Assembly (NCBI GenBank): GCA_029204225.1 | Contig: CM055097.1 | Span: forward strand, 44,668,942-44,732,941 | Direction of reading: 5' to 3' | Source: Diphasiastrum complanatum | Lineage: Eukaryota; Streptophyta; Lycopodiopsida; Lycopodiales; Lycopodiaceae | DNA length: 64,000 nt | Shown here: positions 39,513 through 51,899 of the stretch, one piece after another | Layout: every line of letters starts with the position of its first letter | Numbering within the stretch: position 1 is the stretch's first letter | Translations under genes and position numbers: made by a program | The notes under the pieces: generated by a model | What the model was told of the DNA's origin: nothing | What the model saw: only the letters and a program-made list of their open reading frames with translations | Database searches by the model: none

Positions 39513-42500
39513 ATGGTATCAGAGCAAGGCTTTGCATCTATCAGAAGGTGGAGTTGCTTCTTGTTTTTTCCCAACTTTTTGGTATATTCTCCTTGTTTTA
39601 CTTCCAGGTGCTGGAATTCACCTCCAAGTGAGTGACTTCTCTGATTTTGGTTTGATTTTGGCCTATTGATCATGAATATGGATTTTCTCCATAGATTTTG
39701 ATGGAAATCAATGGATTTTTGACGGTTTGTTGTAATTTTTCACCTAGAATTCAAGATTTCTGCTTGGAATTTATCATTGCTACTGATCTAGTACGTTTTC
39801 TTGCTGTTTTACAGTCATTATTGATTGGATCTAACGATTGCATGTTAGTTGAAAAGTCAAAAGGGTGTTTAGATAGTGATTTTTAGCCAAAAATTGGAGT
39901 TTTTGGGCTAGAAATGAGCTATAAGAACCATAATTAACTGAAATCAGAATTTTTAGTGCTTGCATGTAATTGATTTACATGGATTTGGGTTTGATTGCAC
40001 TTAATTGTGGATTTGATCTACAAAATTTGGTCTTTTTGACTAATTTTTGGGTTTTTCATAAAATTCATGGCCAATACTTTTGCTGTCCTAAGGCTGTCAT
40101 GAAATTTGGTTAGGATTAGACACCATTAAGGGTCTCAAAAAGTCAAAAAATAGTATATTTTTGAGCATGTATAACATTCTTTCCCGTTAAATCTATTTCT
40201 CTTTTACTTGAAACCTCTATTGTTTAGAAATTTCTTAAATACGAGACAATTGGATTGAGATTCACATAACACCTTCCAGTGTAGAACTATGTTCTGAAGG
40301 ACTGATTATAGTTATATGAAATTGTATTTCCATACAATGGTGAATGTGGCTCAGAATGTATTGATGTTTCAATTAATCCAGTGGAGTTTAGACTTCCTAG
40401 ACCCAAATAATTATCTCTATTTGATAGTTGATTATTGAGAAGTAATATCTCTATCATTCGGGATAAGATATTTTATGATTTGGAGAAAGTCCGGTTTGTA
40501 ATAGTATTGGATATTCATTACTGACTTTTTTTGGATCTTTAATATCTTATAGGTTGTCTCTTGAAAATTTTTTAATCGAAATTATGGAATTTCTTTTAGA
40601 AGGGGGAGAAGAAAAGGTAGGAATAAGACTTTCAAGGGATCAACTAGTTGCATAGATTTCTTTTGAGGAATCCAGTATGTGTGCAAAGGTTAAACTATCC
40701 AGTTGAAATAGAGGAACTCCTTAGGGATTGTTTTGAATAATTTGGAACTAGAGGAGTTTTGGGGGTATTGAGTTGTGAGATATTAATGATTATGGATATT
40801 GGTGGTAATGATTTAATTTAGGTTCCGTTGATTGGTTTTACCAAGTACCATTTTGTTGTGGATTGGATCAGATGGAATAAAGTTTTAATCTTAACCTTAT
40901 CTCCAAAGATGTCTGTTTAGGTCAATCTAATCTTGATTTGAATACTAAGATTTGTGGTAGGTTGATTGGTTGTAAAAATTTTGTTAGTAAAAGTATGATG
41001 GTTGGAAAATTTGTGATGTGGAATTATTTCACTTCAGAGATTTCCCAGATATGTTATTTACTCATGAGAAATAGAGTTCTTTTGTAGCTGAGTGGCAAGA
41101 TTCTCAGTGAGTTATGTGAGTAACATATGCAGATTATGGATATATTTGTCAGATTGTAGCCTATGTTTATGTTTAGGAACATAGTTGGATATGTTGGTTG
41201 CGTACGTCCTAATCTTGTGGATTACTATGTGTTTCCTATGTACTGAGTTTATGTCGTATACTTAAACTAGTCAGTGTGCATAAACATATGAACAAGTAAT
41301 GTGTGGAACAGATACTTGCAGGTTAATGGTTCTTTCTATGGAAAGAATACTTTATTAACTTAGTGTTGGTTTAGAAGAAGATCTATATGTGGTATTATTC
41401 TGGAATAAGTTTCAGAATATACGAATTCGGCATCTAGACATTTGAGATTTTTGAATCATTTACAATTGAGTTGAGTAATTGGATTACTCATGATTAGAAG
41501 TTAATTGGTTGAATAAGCAATGTGAAGAGAATTAACCAAGACTGTTTATTTTGATCGATATAACTTATAAGACACATGATTTGTCAGTCTTCAGAATTCA
41601 CTTATGAGAGTTGTGTGCATAGAATATAGGAGATTCTTGATATAGAATATTTTTTGAATGAGGAATATATTTTAAGTTATTGATTATATCCAAGTGAGCT
41701 CATATTGGATGACAGAGCTTAACTAATAATAAGGATAACCACTGAATTCAGATGGAATTCAGCAGAACTTGGTAATCTCTAGATGTTTTTCTAGGTGATT
41801 GTATGAAGTTTATGTGGTTAAGACGAATATTAAAATGGTCTTTAATCACTTGGTTGATTGTAGGTTTTGGAACTCATAATCTGGTTTAGAATTGGGTTGG
41901 AAAAACATTCGTGGAATCCAATAATTTTTCTTGGAGAAAAGATTTCAGAATGATTATTATATTTCCTGAATGGTATGTTATACATATACTCCAGTATTTT
42001 AGTGATTAAGTATGGTTTTGGAATCTTGTAAATTATGATTGTTGGATCATAAGATTCTAAATGTTTATAATTGACGAATCATAAATTGATACTTAATGGT
42101 CATCAAAAGATTATAAAGAAATGTGATGATTCTTAAAATAATGAGTAATTCTGAATCTGTTGGAAGAGTCAAGGATTTAGATCATTTATTTGGGAATCTA
42201 ATTTTGTTTACTCTAGTGACATACTTGAGATTGTGTGGATCTCACAGGCATTTTCATTAAATAATTGTTTATTTATGAGGAATTTGCTTACCTTAGAAAA
42301 TAAAATTCTACTACAGATTGTAATCAAGCAATGCTTATGTACTGCTTTCAGCCTAAATTTCAGGTTTATTAGAAGACAGTTAAATCTATCAAGATTGTAT
42401 GGTTGTTATTTTCTTGCATATGATGCTAGAAATAGAGCACTTAACTCAAGAGAATACTCAGAACTGAGTTAAGAGTCATTTTTATCTTGATGGATCTCCT

Positions 42501-43003
42501 AGAGATTTTGGTAGGATGAATTGTACCAAGAAGCATTTATGACAGGTCTACAAGAAATTGTGGATAGTCTTGGACTATAATTGTTTGTTTCTTTAACTTT
42601 TGAATATTGATTTTCAATGTAAGATGACATTTCACTCAGTGATTTATGTAAATTGAGGTTACATGAAGGTGACGTTATTAGATTGGAAAAAATCAGGTCC
42701 AATAGAAAAATTTATCTCTTAGTGTACTTCTAAAGGCAGATATAGTACTTCAGTGCAAAGATAGATAATTGGAGAATTATTTCATCTCTAAGTACTTATT
42801 TGATTATTGAAGTCAGACTAAGGATAATGGTAAAAGTAAAAGTTGAAGGATTGGTTTGTTAGCTTTGAACTTGATCTTCATGATTAGTCACTGCTCAACC
42901 AATATATCATGTAAATTTAGTTTCTATGATGATGACAGTTGGATGCATTGAATATTTTACCCATTTGGGTTCTGAGGACAGAACTTGTTTAAGGGGTGAA
43001 GAA

Positions 43004-43488
43004 TGTTACGTCCATGTCCAGTATGTGGGATTCGAAATAATTCCTGACATGGATAGCCGGTTTTTCCAGTATATATGGTTATTAGTTATGCCTCGTCATT
43101 CCGGGCTTGGCCAGTAAAGTAATTAATAATCATATGAGGGGCCCAGACCTATAATTGGACATAGGAGCACTTGCATGGTGTTTGACTGCTATAATGCAAG
43201 AATAAAAGGTCAATTGCTTATTTAGGTTGCATGGGGATCCTAAGAGAAATATTCTCTCCTCATAGGAGAGAATATATACTAGTGGAAACTCGCCCATCTA
43301 CCTATTGGATTTTATGATCCTTGAAGCCAAGAGCCCTTCCTCTCTTGCATTCATTCACTATTTCTGGGGGTGATGTGGTTAGGGTATTGACTAGCCATTT
43401 CCTGTTGGTTGGGTGGTTTTGCTCCATAGGTGCCCTTTTGGTTGCATGCAACAAGATCTAGTTGGATCTTCACTAGGTGATCTTTACG
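43004..43488 (+). repeat. 3' LTR
   Basis: Starts TGTTACGTCCATG and ends TTTACG, where CA would be canonical. Confidence 0.88.
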
Positions 43489-43493
43489 AAGAC

Positions 43494-44000
43494 GCTTCAG
43501 TTTTGATAACTACAACTTCTTTCTTGAGTTCTTTGATGGACGTCTCGGGCTTCTGGAGGTGCGATTGCACAACTTGAAGCAGAGAATCATGGAAGGCAAG
43601 CCTTTTTCTGTGATTGTTAAGATATCCTAATATACGAAGTTGTTCTTTACGAAGAAGACTGACCATGGTGGATGGGACAAAGGTGCTTCTGGAGTGTCCA
43701 GAGTCAAAGGAAGAGCTATAGTAGGGTTGCTATTAGCAAGAATAGGGATTTGATGGAGAGATAGGAACTACAACATGCATAGAAACTGAAGCAATGCTAG
43801 AATCTAGATGGTTGAGACGTAGTTGGAGGTGCAAAAGCCATTAATTTGAGGTTGAAGCGATGGAGTCGAGAGAAGATGGAGCACTACTAGTTACATAGGT
43901 ATGTAATAGTTGGAGCTGCTAGAGATTTGGCATGAGAGTGGGATTACTTCCACAGACCCATCCTTGAAGTAGTCCACAGACCCATCCATGAAGTAGTCCA
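43494..44000 (-). mobile_element. LINE derivative copy 2 (5' part, split off by the LTR element)
   Basis: The minus strand reads LNNHRKRLAFHDSLLQVVQS then HLQKPETSIKELK, matching LNSHREKLFFPEAMIHAVQS then HLQKLDSSI of copy 1. The boundary to the right is not resolved. Confidence 0.6.
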
Positions 44001-44169
44001 CATGTTGCACCCCCTGTGGCGCATCGGCAAACAATGGGATGACTAGGAGCGAGGATGGGTTGAGTATACAGAGCGAGTTTATCCAAGACTAAGTATTCTA
44101 GAGTGCTTCAATAATTCATGTCTGACAATTCATGCTTTTATGCACATTGACATGTGAAATGGTTCTTTT

Positions 44170-44425
44170 GCCAGCAGGTCAGTGCCTCAGCAACCTCGAG
44201 GCAGACTTGTTGAAGTTCGAGCGATTCATGGGGCATTTTGCACAAGACCAGTGCACGAGGAGGGAGGACCAGCTGCGTCATGTAACATGGTGGGGTTGTC
44301 AGGGCCACTCCACGCCAAATCTTCAATGTTTGGTGAAGAGAGTGCTGTCACACGACTGTTCAGCTTCCGCCAGTGTATGTTTCCAACAATGCATGGATGC
44401 TACGACGTTACGCGACCTCCAGAGA
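44170..44425 (+). pseudogene. hAT transposase C-terminal (dimerisation) fragment
   Basis: In frame: DLLKFERFMGHFAQDQCTRR, then DQLRHVTWWGCQGHSTPNLQ, CLVKRVLSHDCSASASVCFQ. WW..(H)...PNLQ.L..RVLS..CSASA is the hallmark of the hAT dimerisation domain. The usual CERNWS continuation has decayed. This is the domain missing from hAT-A, but it sits 28 kb away in another context, so it is an independent scrap. Confidence 0.65.
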
Positions 44426-44429
44426 GTTG

Positions 44430-44975
44430 TTGGAGATTAGTTTATGTTTTATCTGGTTTTGATATGTATTGGCTTTGGTCGTTGTTATTAATATGTATCT
44501 TGTTAACTCAACAATGAAATTTTCGTGCTGCACAGACATATGGATGTCGAGGCTCGTTCTGCACGACACCACTGATAGGTGAAAAAAAAAATATGGCCAA
44601 GACTTTCAACAAATTGACAAGTGAACAAAGTTACCCCTATCTACAAAGAAGGAGATAAGGCTAGATGCAAAGAGATACCTGATAAGGCTAGCAGCCTTCT
44701 AGCTAGATCACTTTGATAAATCAAGAAAATGTAAGAATAGGCAAAGAAACCACGTTCTAGGAAAACCAAGGATATCACAATTTCCAACATTGGAGTTTGC
44801 ACTCAAAAGGTGAAGCTTTTTTTATGAAAGGAGCCGGTATGGTCATAAACAATTAATAGCTTTTGCTTAAAAAGGCTAATTCCAATGAGGAAATCTCGGT
44901 TGTGCAACCAGTTTTTATGAAGAATAACAGCATATTGCTTCAATAGCCTTAGAGCCACCTCAATCTAACATGCAA
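44430..44975. other. No gene seen
   Basis: AT-rich; nothing recognised. Confidence 0.5.
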
Positions 44976-45560
44976 ATTTTTGTCAAGCCTTTTGTCAAAT
45001 ACTTTCTCACCGATAGTCAAACATACATCAATTCGCTTGTTATTCGCGTATGCAATGGCTCATGATCTGAAAATCCATATTGTGGATGAGAAGACTGCTT
45101 TCTTGCATGCAGAATTGGAAGAAGACTTATTCATGGATCAACCACTTGGTTATGTAAACCAAGAATATCCAGAATATGGATGTCACATGAATAAAAGTTA
45201 TGGTCTGAAACAAGCAGCTACACAATGGTATAGAAAGAAGGACGAAGCACTATGTTCCTTAGGCTTCGAACCTCTATTCGCTGAATCAAATGTCTATATC
45301 AAGCATGTCCAAAATGAAATAATCATTCTAGCTATTTATATTGATGACACACTTATCTTCTCAAGAAGAGATAAGTTAATTTCAGATGTCAAAAGAGACA
45401 TTTCTGAAATATTTGAGATCGTTGACCTAGGAGAAGCTAAAATCTATCTAGGCTTGTAGATCCAAAGAGACTTTGAAGGTGGTAAGTTGTATCTTCACCA
45501 ACAAAAGTACACTCAAAAGATCATTGAAACTTCAACATGCTCAAAAACTATTCATTAAAA
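44976..45560 (+). pseudogene. Ty1/copia reverse transcriptase fragment
   Basis: IHIVDEKTAFLHAELEEDLF, MNKSYGLKQAATQWYRK and LAIYIDDTLIFSR give the copia RT motifs (VKTAFLxG, YGLKQ, YxDD as YIDD). After a stop at about 45458 the frame continues IQRDFEGGKLYLHQQKYTQK. There is no neighbouring gag or RNase H, so it is an isolated fragment. Confidence 0.85.
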
Positions 45561-46355
45561 AAGGACCTTATATCGCTCTCTGACCATTTTACTCAGTATC
45601 TCTTTGATGTATATGTGTCGAACATATTTGATAAAAAAAAACTACTTTAACTAATAATATGCTTGCTACCACCATGATTACATAGCATCTATTTTTGAGT
45701 TGAATTATATTTTCTCTTCTCTGTGTTCGTTCTTTTCTGCCATGCACAGTATATCTCATGTAAGGATCAACAATTTTATTGATGAAAAACAACGTTCATC
45801 AGCCAACACCTTGTTCCTTGTTGCATCCTACAACCCAAACATTCTCGTAGAATTTTAGCTGTTGATTCTGTTTCTCTTTTTTTCAAGGATGTCATAATTA
45901 TACTCCCGTCTAATATTATGTCTCATGTTGTATCAGATAAGTTGGGATTTATGTGTTCTAGCTCCATCCCTTCTCTGAGCTCTGTTTTCAGCTACATCTT
46001 TTGCTAAATCCAAAGTGTGCTCAGATTCTGGATCCAAGAATGTACTTTTGCCTTTTTCTGCAGTTGCACGTTAAGGACTCCATAAAACAAACTTGCTCAG
46101 CTTCTATTTTTTTATCACAACAAAATTCTACAAAAAATTCAAATTGTGCTTGGATGCTGTCAGCAAATAGCTGCTTTGTTCACCAATATAGATTGCAGAT
46201 TCACTATTGCCTATTTCTGATGAAGTCCACCCCAAAAAAAACACACAAATATATGTTCCCTTGAAAAATTTTAAATTGTCCTGATATTCTATTTCTCTCA
46301 TCTTGGTTTTTTTTTTTTCCTTTTTCTTTGTGTTTGCTACAAAATTGCTCAATAC
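45561..46355. other. No gene seen
   Basis: AT-rich sequence between two copia fragments; may include LTR remnants but no pair was found. Confidence 0.4.
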
Positions 46356-48420
46356 CTACATGTCGATTCCATACTTCTGTGAAAATCCTTTAGCTACCAA
46401 CTCTGCTTTGTATCTGATGTTCTCTCCATCAGAGAATCCACAAAATTCGATGGCTGTATTAAAAACATCATGACCATACCTTTTTGGTGGTTTTCGTTGT
46501 CTGTCAGATCTTTTCACAGGTGGTTTTGAGTTCGATTCTGCAGGTTTTGAGTTTGATTCTGATTCAAGTTTTTCTGCAAGAATTCGAACTGGCGATTTGA
46601 GTCTGTCATGCACTTGATCTTGATCTCCCTCTGAATCTGGTAACTCTTTTTCATTTTCTGCTTGTTTTTCTTCTGTCGTTGTTGGTAGCTCATAATAGTT
46701 TTGGAGAATTTCATAGCCGACTAGATCAATGTCTGTTATGTATTTCGACTCATCAAATTTGACATCTCGAACGACTTTTATCTTGCCATTTTCTGGTACA
46801 TAGACGCGATAATATGACGAATGTAACTTGAATCCTACCAGAAAACCTTGTTCTGTTTTTTCATCAAGTTTCTTTCTCAGCTTATTTGGTATGTGCATAT
46901 ACACTGCACATCCAAATGTCCGAACATTTGCAAGATTTGGCTTTGACTTCCACCATATCTCATGAGGAGTTTTATCTGGTATTCGAGATTTCAAAATACG
47001 ATTCTGAAGATAATTCGATATAGCCACTACTTCTGCCCACAACTGTTTTGGTACTTTTGCATGAGCTATCATACACCTTGCAGTTTCCATAAGTGTACGA
47101 TGTCTTCATTCAGCTATTGCATTGTGCTGAGGTGTGTATGATGCAGTCTTTGTATGTATAATACCTCAATCAGTACAGTAAGCCTTAAATTCGTTGGAAA
47201 TGTACTCACCTCCACGATCTGTGCGAATTTGTTTCAGCTTATTCCATGTTTGCTTCTCAGCCCAATTCGTATACTCAACACGTTTCTCGAAAGTTTCAAA
47301 TTTGCTGAAGTCATCAATAAACGTAATGAAGTATTTTGCATCACCCAACAACAATACTCCGAATGATCCACAAATATCTGAATGCACAATTTCCAATACC
47401 TTAGTTGCTTTATAAACATCCTTATTGAAAGGTGTTCTAGTCATCTTGACTTTAAGACAAGATTTGTAGGTAGTTCGAATATCTCTACTTTTGATTTCGA
47501 CTCCTTGAATTCTCTGACTTTTGTTGGCTTGGTACAAGGCTTCCATGTTCATGTGACATAGCCTCTTGTGCCATAGTACATCTGTTGATTCCTGAGTTTG
47601 ATTGACTTGTTCGATACTTGTTCGAATGTTCAGGTGATACAAATTTTCTTCTCTGTTGCCTTTAGCAACTAGGTTATCAGAATTTTTTTTGAACAGTTTA
47701 CAAGAGTGCTTTGTGAAGGTTACTGACATGCCTGTATCGACTATCTTAGCTACGGATAGAAGATCTTTGTCAAGAACAGGGACATAGAGAACTTCCTCCA
47801 GTTTCTTGTCACCCTGATTCGTGTCTAGCCGTAGTACACCAGTTCCATAGTACACCAGTTCCATCAACTCCAAGTATAGTGAATCTCGAATAGTTCGTCT
47901 TCTTGTACTCAGACAAAATTTGTTTCGAGAAAACAAAATGTGAGGTGGCTCCCGAATCAAGTACTACTCAAATTGAATTAGACAAAGAACATAGATCAAC
48001 ACTAACATAAGCTGCTGAGTTCCTTGTTGTCTTGTCTTCTGCTGCTCTGGAGCATTCTGGTTTGTCTTCAACATAGTTTGAATCTGAAAATTCACTTTGA
48101 TTTCGCTCCTTTTTGTTTCTGGGATAACAGTCTACTGCTGCATGACCCCGTTTATGACAATGAATGCATTCAATCTTTGAATTTAACCATCACTTTTCTT
48201 CTGTGTAACTTGATCTTCTACATCTGTTGCAGATCTTCTTATCACCAGAATTCTTCTGTTGTTTACCAGATTGTTGTTCATTTGTCTTAGACCCATTATT
48301 CTTAGACGACTCTCTCTTAAACTTAGACTTCTTAGAAGATTTATTCTTCTGAGTAGCACTACATGCAAATTCATGCAGTGCGTTGGCGTGGGAGAAACAC
48401 AGTTCTCTCACGAGTAATAG
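46356..48420 (-). pseudogene. Ty1/copia element, gag knuckle to integrase C-terminus
   Basis: Read on the minus strand: a zinc-knuckle/basic region near 48420-48100 (ICNRCRRSSYT, CHKRGHAAVDC), a protease remnant near 47960, a GAG-pre-integrase segment (DVLWHKRLCHMNMEALYQAN), and integrase with VLEIVHSDICGSFG and IRTDRGGEYISNEF. Next comes METARCMIAHAKVPKQLWAE to FVLVGFKLHSSYYRVYVP, ending VAKGFSQKYGIDM, the entrance of the RT domain, where the element is cut off at 46356. A stop near 47090 breaks integrase. Confidence 0.88.
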
Positions 48421-49058
48421 TCTCGCTTTACTAGCGGCCGGTTGGATCTAAAGATCCTAGACAGAATTGTCTTCGCACGCAGGTGAACATATGTTCTATA
48501 ATTTGGTCTTGATTGCTTACTAGCAAACTGCTACACTATATGTGTGCTCTGTCATCTAGTGTCAAGTATCATCCAGCAAGATTAGAGTGATTAAGCATCT
48601 ATAACTAATCTAAAAATTACAAGAGTGGCAAATTAGCCACGACCTAAAGTGTATCTGCTGACGTCATGCCATCATATCAGACATCTGTACTTCTGAGTAC
48701 TTGCATGATTTCGCTGGTACTCTTTGGAGCGTGAAGGGCAGGAGAAGTTTTCACGACGTTGGTTTCGTTTCCACCGTTGGTTTCCTTTCCATCGTTGGTT
48801 TTCGTTTCCATCGTTGGTTTCGTTTCCGTTGTCTGCCTTTTTCTCGTACTGGACCGCAAAAGATTCTTGTTCGTGAATCTTTTGTGTTCGCGAACCGTTC
48901 GTTTTTGTCTCCTTTGACTTTTGTGTTCGCGAACCGTTCGTCTTCGTGTTTTGCATCAGGCGGAAGATTGAAAGCTAGCAAGGCTTTGTAGCTAGAAATG
49001 TTTTGTTTCTTCAGCTCTCTCTCAAAGCATGATAGCTTACGATCCTGAGACTGCTCCT
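48421..49058 (-). repeat. Probable copia 3' LTR with short tandem repeats
   Basis: Lies directly after the RNase H stop of the next element on the minus strand. It contains four GTTGGTTTCGTTTCCATC-like units at about 48760-48830 and two copies of CTTTTGTGTTCGCGAACCGT at about 48889-48945. LTR ends not fixed. Confidence 0.45.
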
Positions 49059-51158
49059 CTATCTCTCAAGGAGTCCTTTGTCTAGGGCTTTGGTGAAGAT
49101 GTCAGCAACCATGTCTTCCGTTCCAATGAAGGTGGTCTGCAGTATCTTCTTTTCAATTAGATCCCTGATCAAATGGTACTTGATCGCAATGTGTTTCATT
49201 CTCGAATGGAACACGGGATCCTTCATCAGATGTATTGCAGAGGTGTTGTCCATCTGCAAGACCAGAGGCTCATTTCTTGTTTCGCCCAATTCGTCCAGGA
49301 ACAGCCTTAGCCAGATTATCTCGTTGGCCATCCTTGCTGCTGCAACATATTCTGCCTCGCAAGACGACTGGGCCACGATGGTCTGCTTCTTGCTAACCCA
49401 GAGGACTGCTGCTCCTGATGCGATGGTGCATCCTCCTGAGACTCTTTTACAGTCGTCCTTGAGGGATGCCCAGCTAGCATCACTGTAGGAAAGCATTCTG
49501 AAACCTGCATTACGACAATAGCACAATCCATAATCCCTCGTTAATTGAAGATATTGCAAAATTCGTTTTGCAATCTTCCAATGTGTCGAGCCTGGATTCG
49601 TGCAAAATTGGCTATTCTTGAATACTGCATAAGCAATATCAGGACTTGTGTTGTCTGCAAGGTACATCAGTGATCCTATCAGCTTCTTGTAAGGTGTGAG
49701 CTGCATCTGTTCTCTCTCTTTCTCAGTCTTCGGACAGTCATCATTTGTCAGCACCATCCCTGCGAGCATTGGAGTGTTCTCCCTCATTGTCTCTTTCAAT
49801 TTGTAAGCCTGGGTAACACCTAGCTTCTCCCAGATCCACAATCTTGGAATGTTTCAAGATGTTTGTCTTCACTTTAGCGAAAGCACATACCTCTGAAGTC
49901 CCATCACATTCGTGATTTAATCTCGAAGGGAGAGCTCAGTTCAATAGCATCCTATAAATGAGTAAAGGTATTATATTTAGAATGAAAGATAATAATACAA
50001 TCTCAATCTCAAACTCTGTTGAATTTACTGTAGTCATCAATGAAGGTTATATAATATTTTGAACCTCCTACTGAGATCACATTGAATGGTCCGTAGATGT
50101 CAGAATGCACTAACTCCAGAATCTTGGTCGTTTTGTAGGAGTCTTTGATGAATGGAGTGCGTGACATCTTGCCTTTCAAACATGCATCATAGGTGGTCGA
50201 ACTGGTTGCATTCGAGATGCTGACCCCTGTTATCGCTCCATGATGGCTTGCTTGGTAAAGTGTCATTGAGTTCATGTGGCAGAGTCTTCTGTGCCACAGA
50301 GTGTCTGGCGAGTCATCATGAGTCTGATGCATCTAATCTGTGGGTAGGCATACCTTCAGATGATATAGGTTTCTTTTCCTTCTGCCTTGAGCGATCAGTG
50401 TACTGGTACTAGCGTCAATCACGCTACATGTGTCGTCAGAAAACGTCACGCACATCTCTGCATCTGCTATTCTTGCTACAGAAAGCAAGTCTTGTTGCAG
50501 AGTAGTACAAATAGAACGTCTTTGAGTCGCCTGTCTCTGCCGTTGGTGTTGAGCCATAGTGAACCAATACCGTTCACTTGATGTCTAGATCCATCTCCAA
50601 GAACTATGAATCTTGAAAGATTTGCACTTCTGAAATTAGACATTATTCGTCTTGATGTCACGAAGTGTGAGGTGGCTCATGAGTCTAGAATCACCTCATG
50701 TGTGTTAGATGTTGACGCTGCACATACGTCTTCACAAATATAGGCGGTCGAACAGTTTTTGTTCGTTCTTTCTTTGCCCATCTTTGAGCTCTTGGGCTCT
50801 TCAACATAGGATAAACTGTTGTTGTTCTCTTGTTTGTTCTACGCTGATTTGTTTCTTGGGTTCTGACGGCAATCCACGGCTGCATGACCCTTCTTGTGGC
50901 AATAAATACACTCAATCTTGGGATTGAGCCAGCATGTATCTATTGTATGCCCGTCTCTTCTGCATCTCATGCAAGTCTTCTTGTCTGCACCTTGTTGATT
51001 CGACCTCTCTTTGCTCTTCCAGTTGCTTTTGCTTGTTCCTCTGCTTGTTGATCACGATCCTGACTCTGATTCGACTCCCTCTTAGGCTTAAATTGTTTCT
51101 TGGATTTTTCTTTGTTGTCGTAGAGGGCCTGGTCAGAACCATCCTTATTGTTGAATTT
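49059..51158 (-). pseudogene. Ty1/copia element with RT deleted
   Basis: On the minus strand: gag knuckle (CHKKGHAAVDCRQNP region, 51142-50870), protease/GAG-pre-integrase (LSVARIADAEMCVTF; PDTLWHRRLCHMNSMTLYQA), integrase start (ILELVHSDIYGPFNV, YYITFIDDYSKF). Then at about 50009-49850 it jumps directly to the end of RT and RNase H (SPDIAYAVFKNSQF, QSSCEAEYVAAARMANEIIW, DNTSAIHLMKDPVFHSRMKH, ADIFTKAL). Most of integrase and the RT core are missing. Closely related to the element at 46.4-48.4 kb but a separate insertion. Confidence 0.88.
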
Positions 51159-51885
51159 CACACGTGTGGATTGTCCACTACATGTACTTGTGATCTCCTA
51201 AGGTGTGTAGATGCACCAAGATCAAGACTAGATTGAGATTCAAGATCTATCTTTGATTCTATGGCAAAAACACACTACTACATGCATTCAATCCCTTCCA
51301 ACTCACACTCACACGTGTGGGAAGTATTCAAAAAATAATCTAAGTAAAAACAAGCTGCTCTCCTCGGGTAGAGAGAGAAAAAGCATCATGAGCTCTCGTG
51401 TAGAGAGAGAAAGCTAGAAATCCAATAACTCACAAAATCCATAAAATCACCAGATCAATTAGCTTCAAAATGAGGAGTACAATGATACTAGTAGATCCAC
51501 GAGCTATCACTATGCTCAACTATGATTGGACCATACTTTGTCACATCTTGATCCTATTGGACCATTGATCCATGCACCTCTTAGTTCTATTGGACTATAT
51601 TCAAGCACACCTCAATTTCCTATTGGACCTCACAAGGTTCCGCCTCTAAATCCTATTGGACCTCTTGAAATTCACAAAACAAAAGCTTTACACTTGTCTA
51701 CACTCTAATTGGCACGTGTTTAGCCTCTTACTCTATTTTGGCTCAATAGTGACATTACAAGTGGAAATGCATAATTTGCCATCTATGCCAAATTTATTAC
51801 TATCAACATCCTACACCTAGATGCTTGATGTAAAAAACATAAGACCCCTATATCTAACATAGATAATCTTTTTCAATTCTTCACA
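51159..51885 (-). repeat. Probable 3' LTR of the copia element at 51.9-55.2 kb
   Basis: A polypurine tract (minus strand TTTTTAGGAGGAG) precedes TGTGAAGAATTG at 51885, consistent with an LTR start. The sequence carries the palindrome CACACGTGTG at 51159 and 51310. The left end is uncertain. Confidence 0.55.
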
Positions 51886-51899
51886 CTCCTCCTAAAAAC

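Larger units (their letters stand above)
39026..43488 (+). mobile_element. Complete LTR retroelement (4.46 kb) with no coding capacity
   Basis: LTRs at 39026-39512 and 43004-43488, flanked by AAGGC (39021-39025) and AAGAC (43489-43493), a 5-bp duplication with one change. A PBS GGTATCAGAGC lies at about 39515, and a polypurine tract AAGGGGTGAAGAA just before the right LTR. The 3.49 kb interior is AT-rich and has no ORF above about 80 codons and no recognisable gag or pol, so it is either a LARD-type non-coding element or an extremely decayed gypsy. The LTRs differ at roughly 40 of 487 positions by eye (about 8 percent), so the insertion is old. Confidence 0.88.

Noticed and set aside
39513-43003. 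Search for gag, RT or integrase motifs inside the 4.46 kb LTR element
   Set aside because: No DSG, YxDD, HHCC or knuckle could be read in any frame; left as non-coding.
49078-49488. 136-aa plus-strand ORF
   Set aside because: Antisense of copia RNase H.
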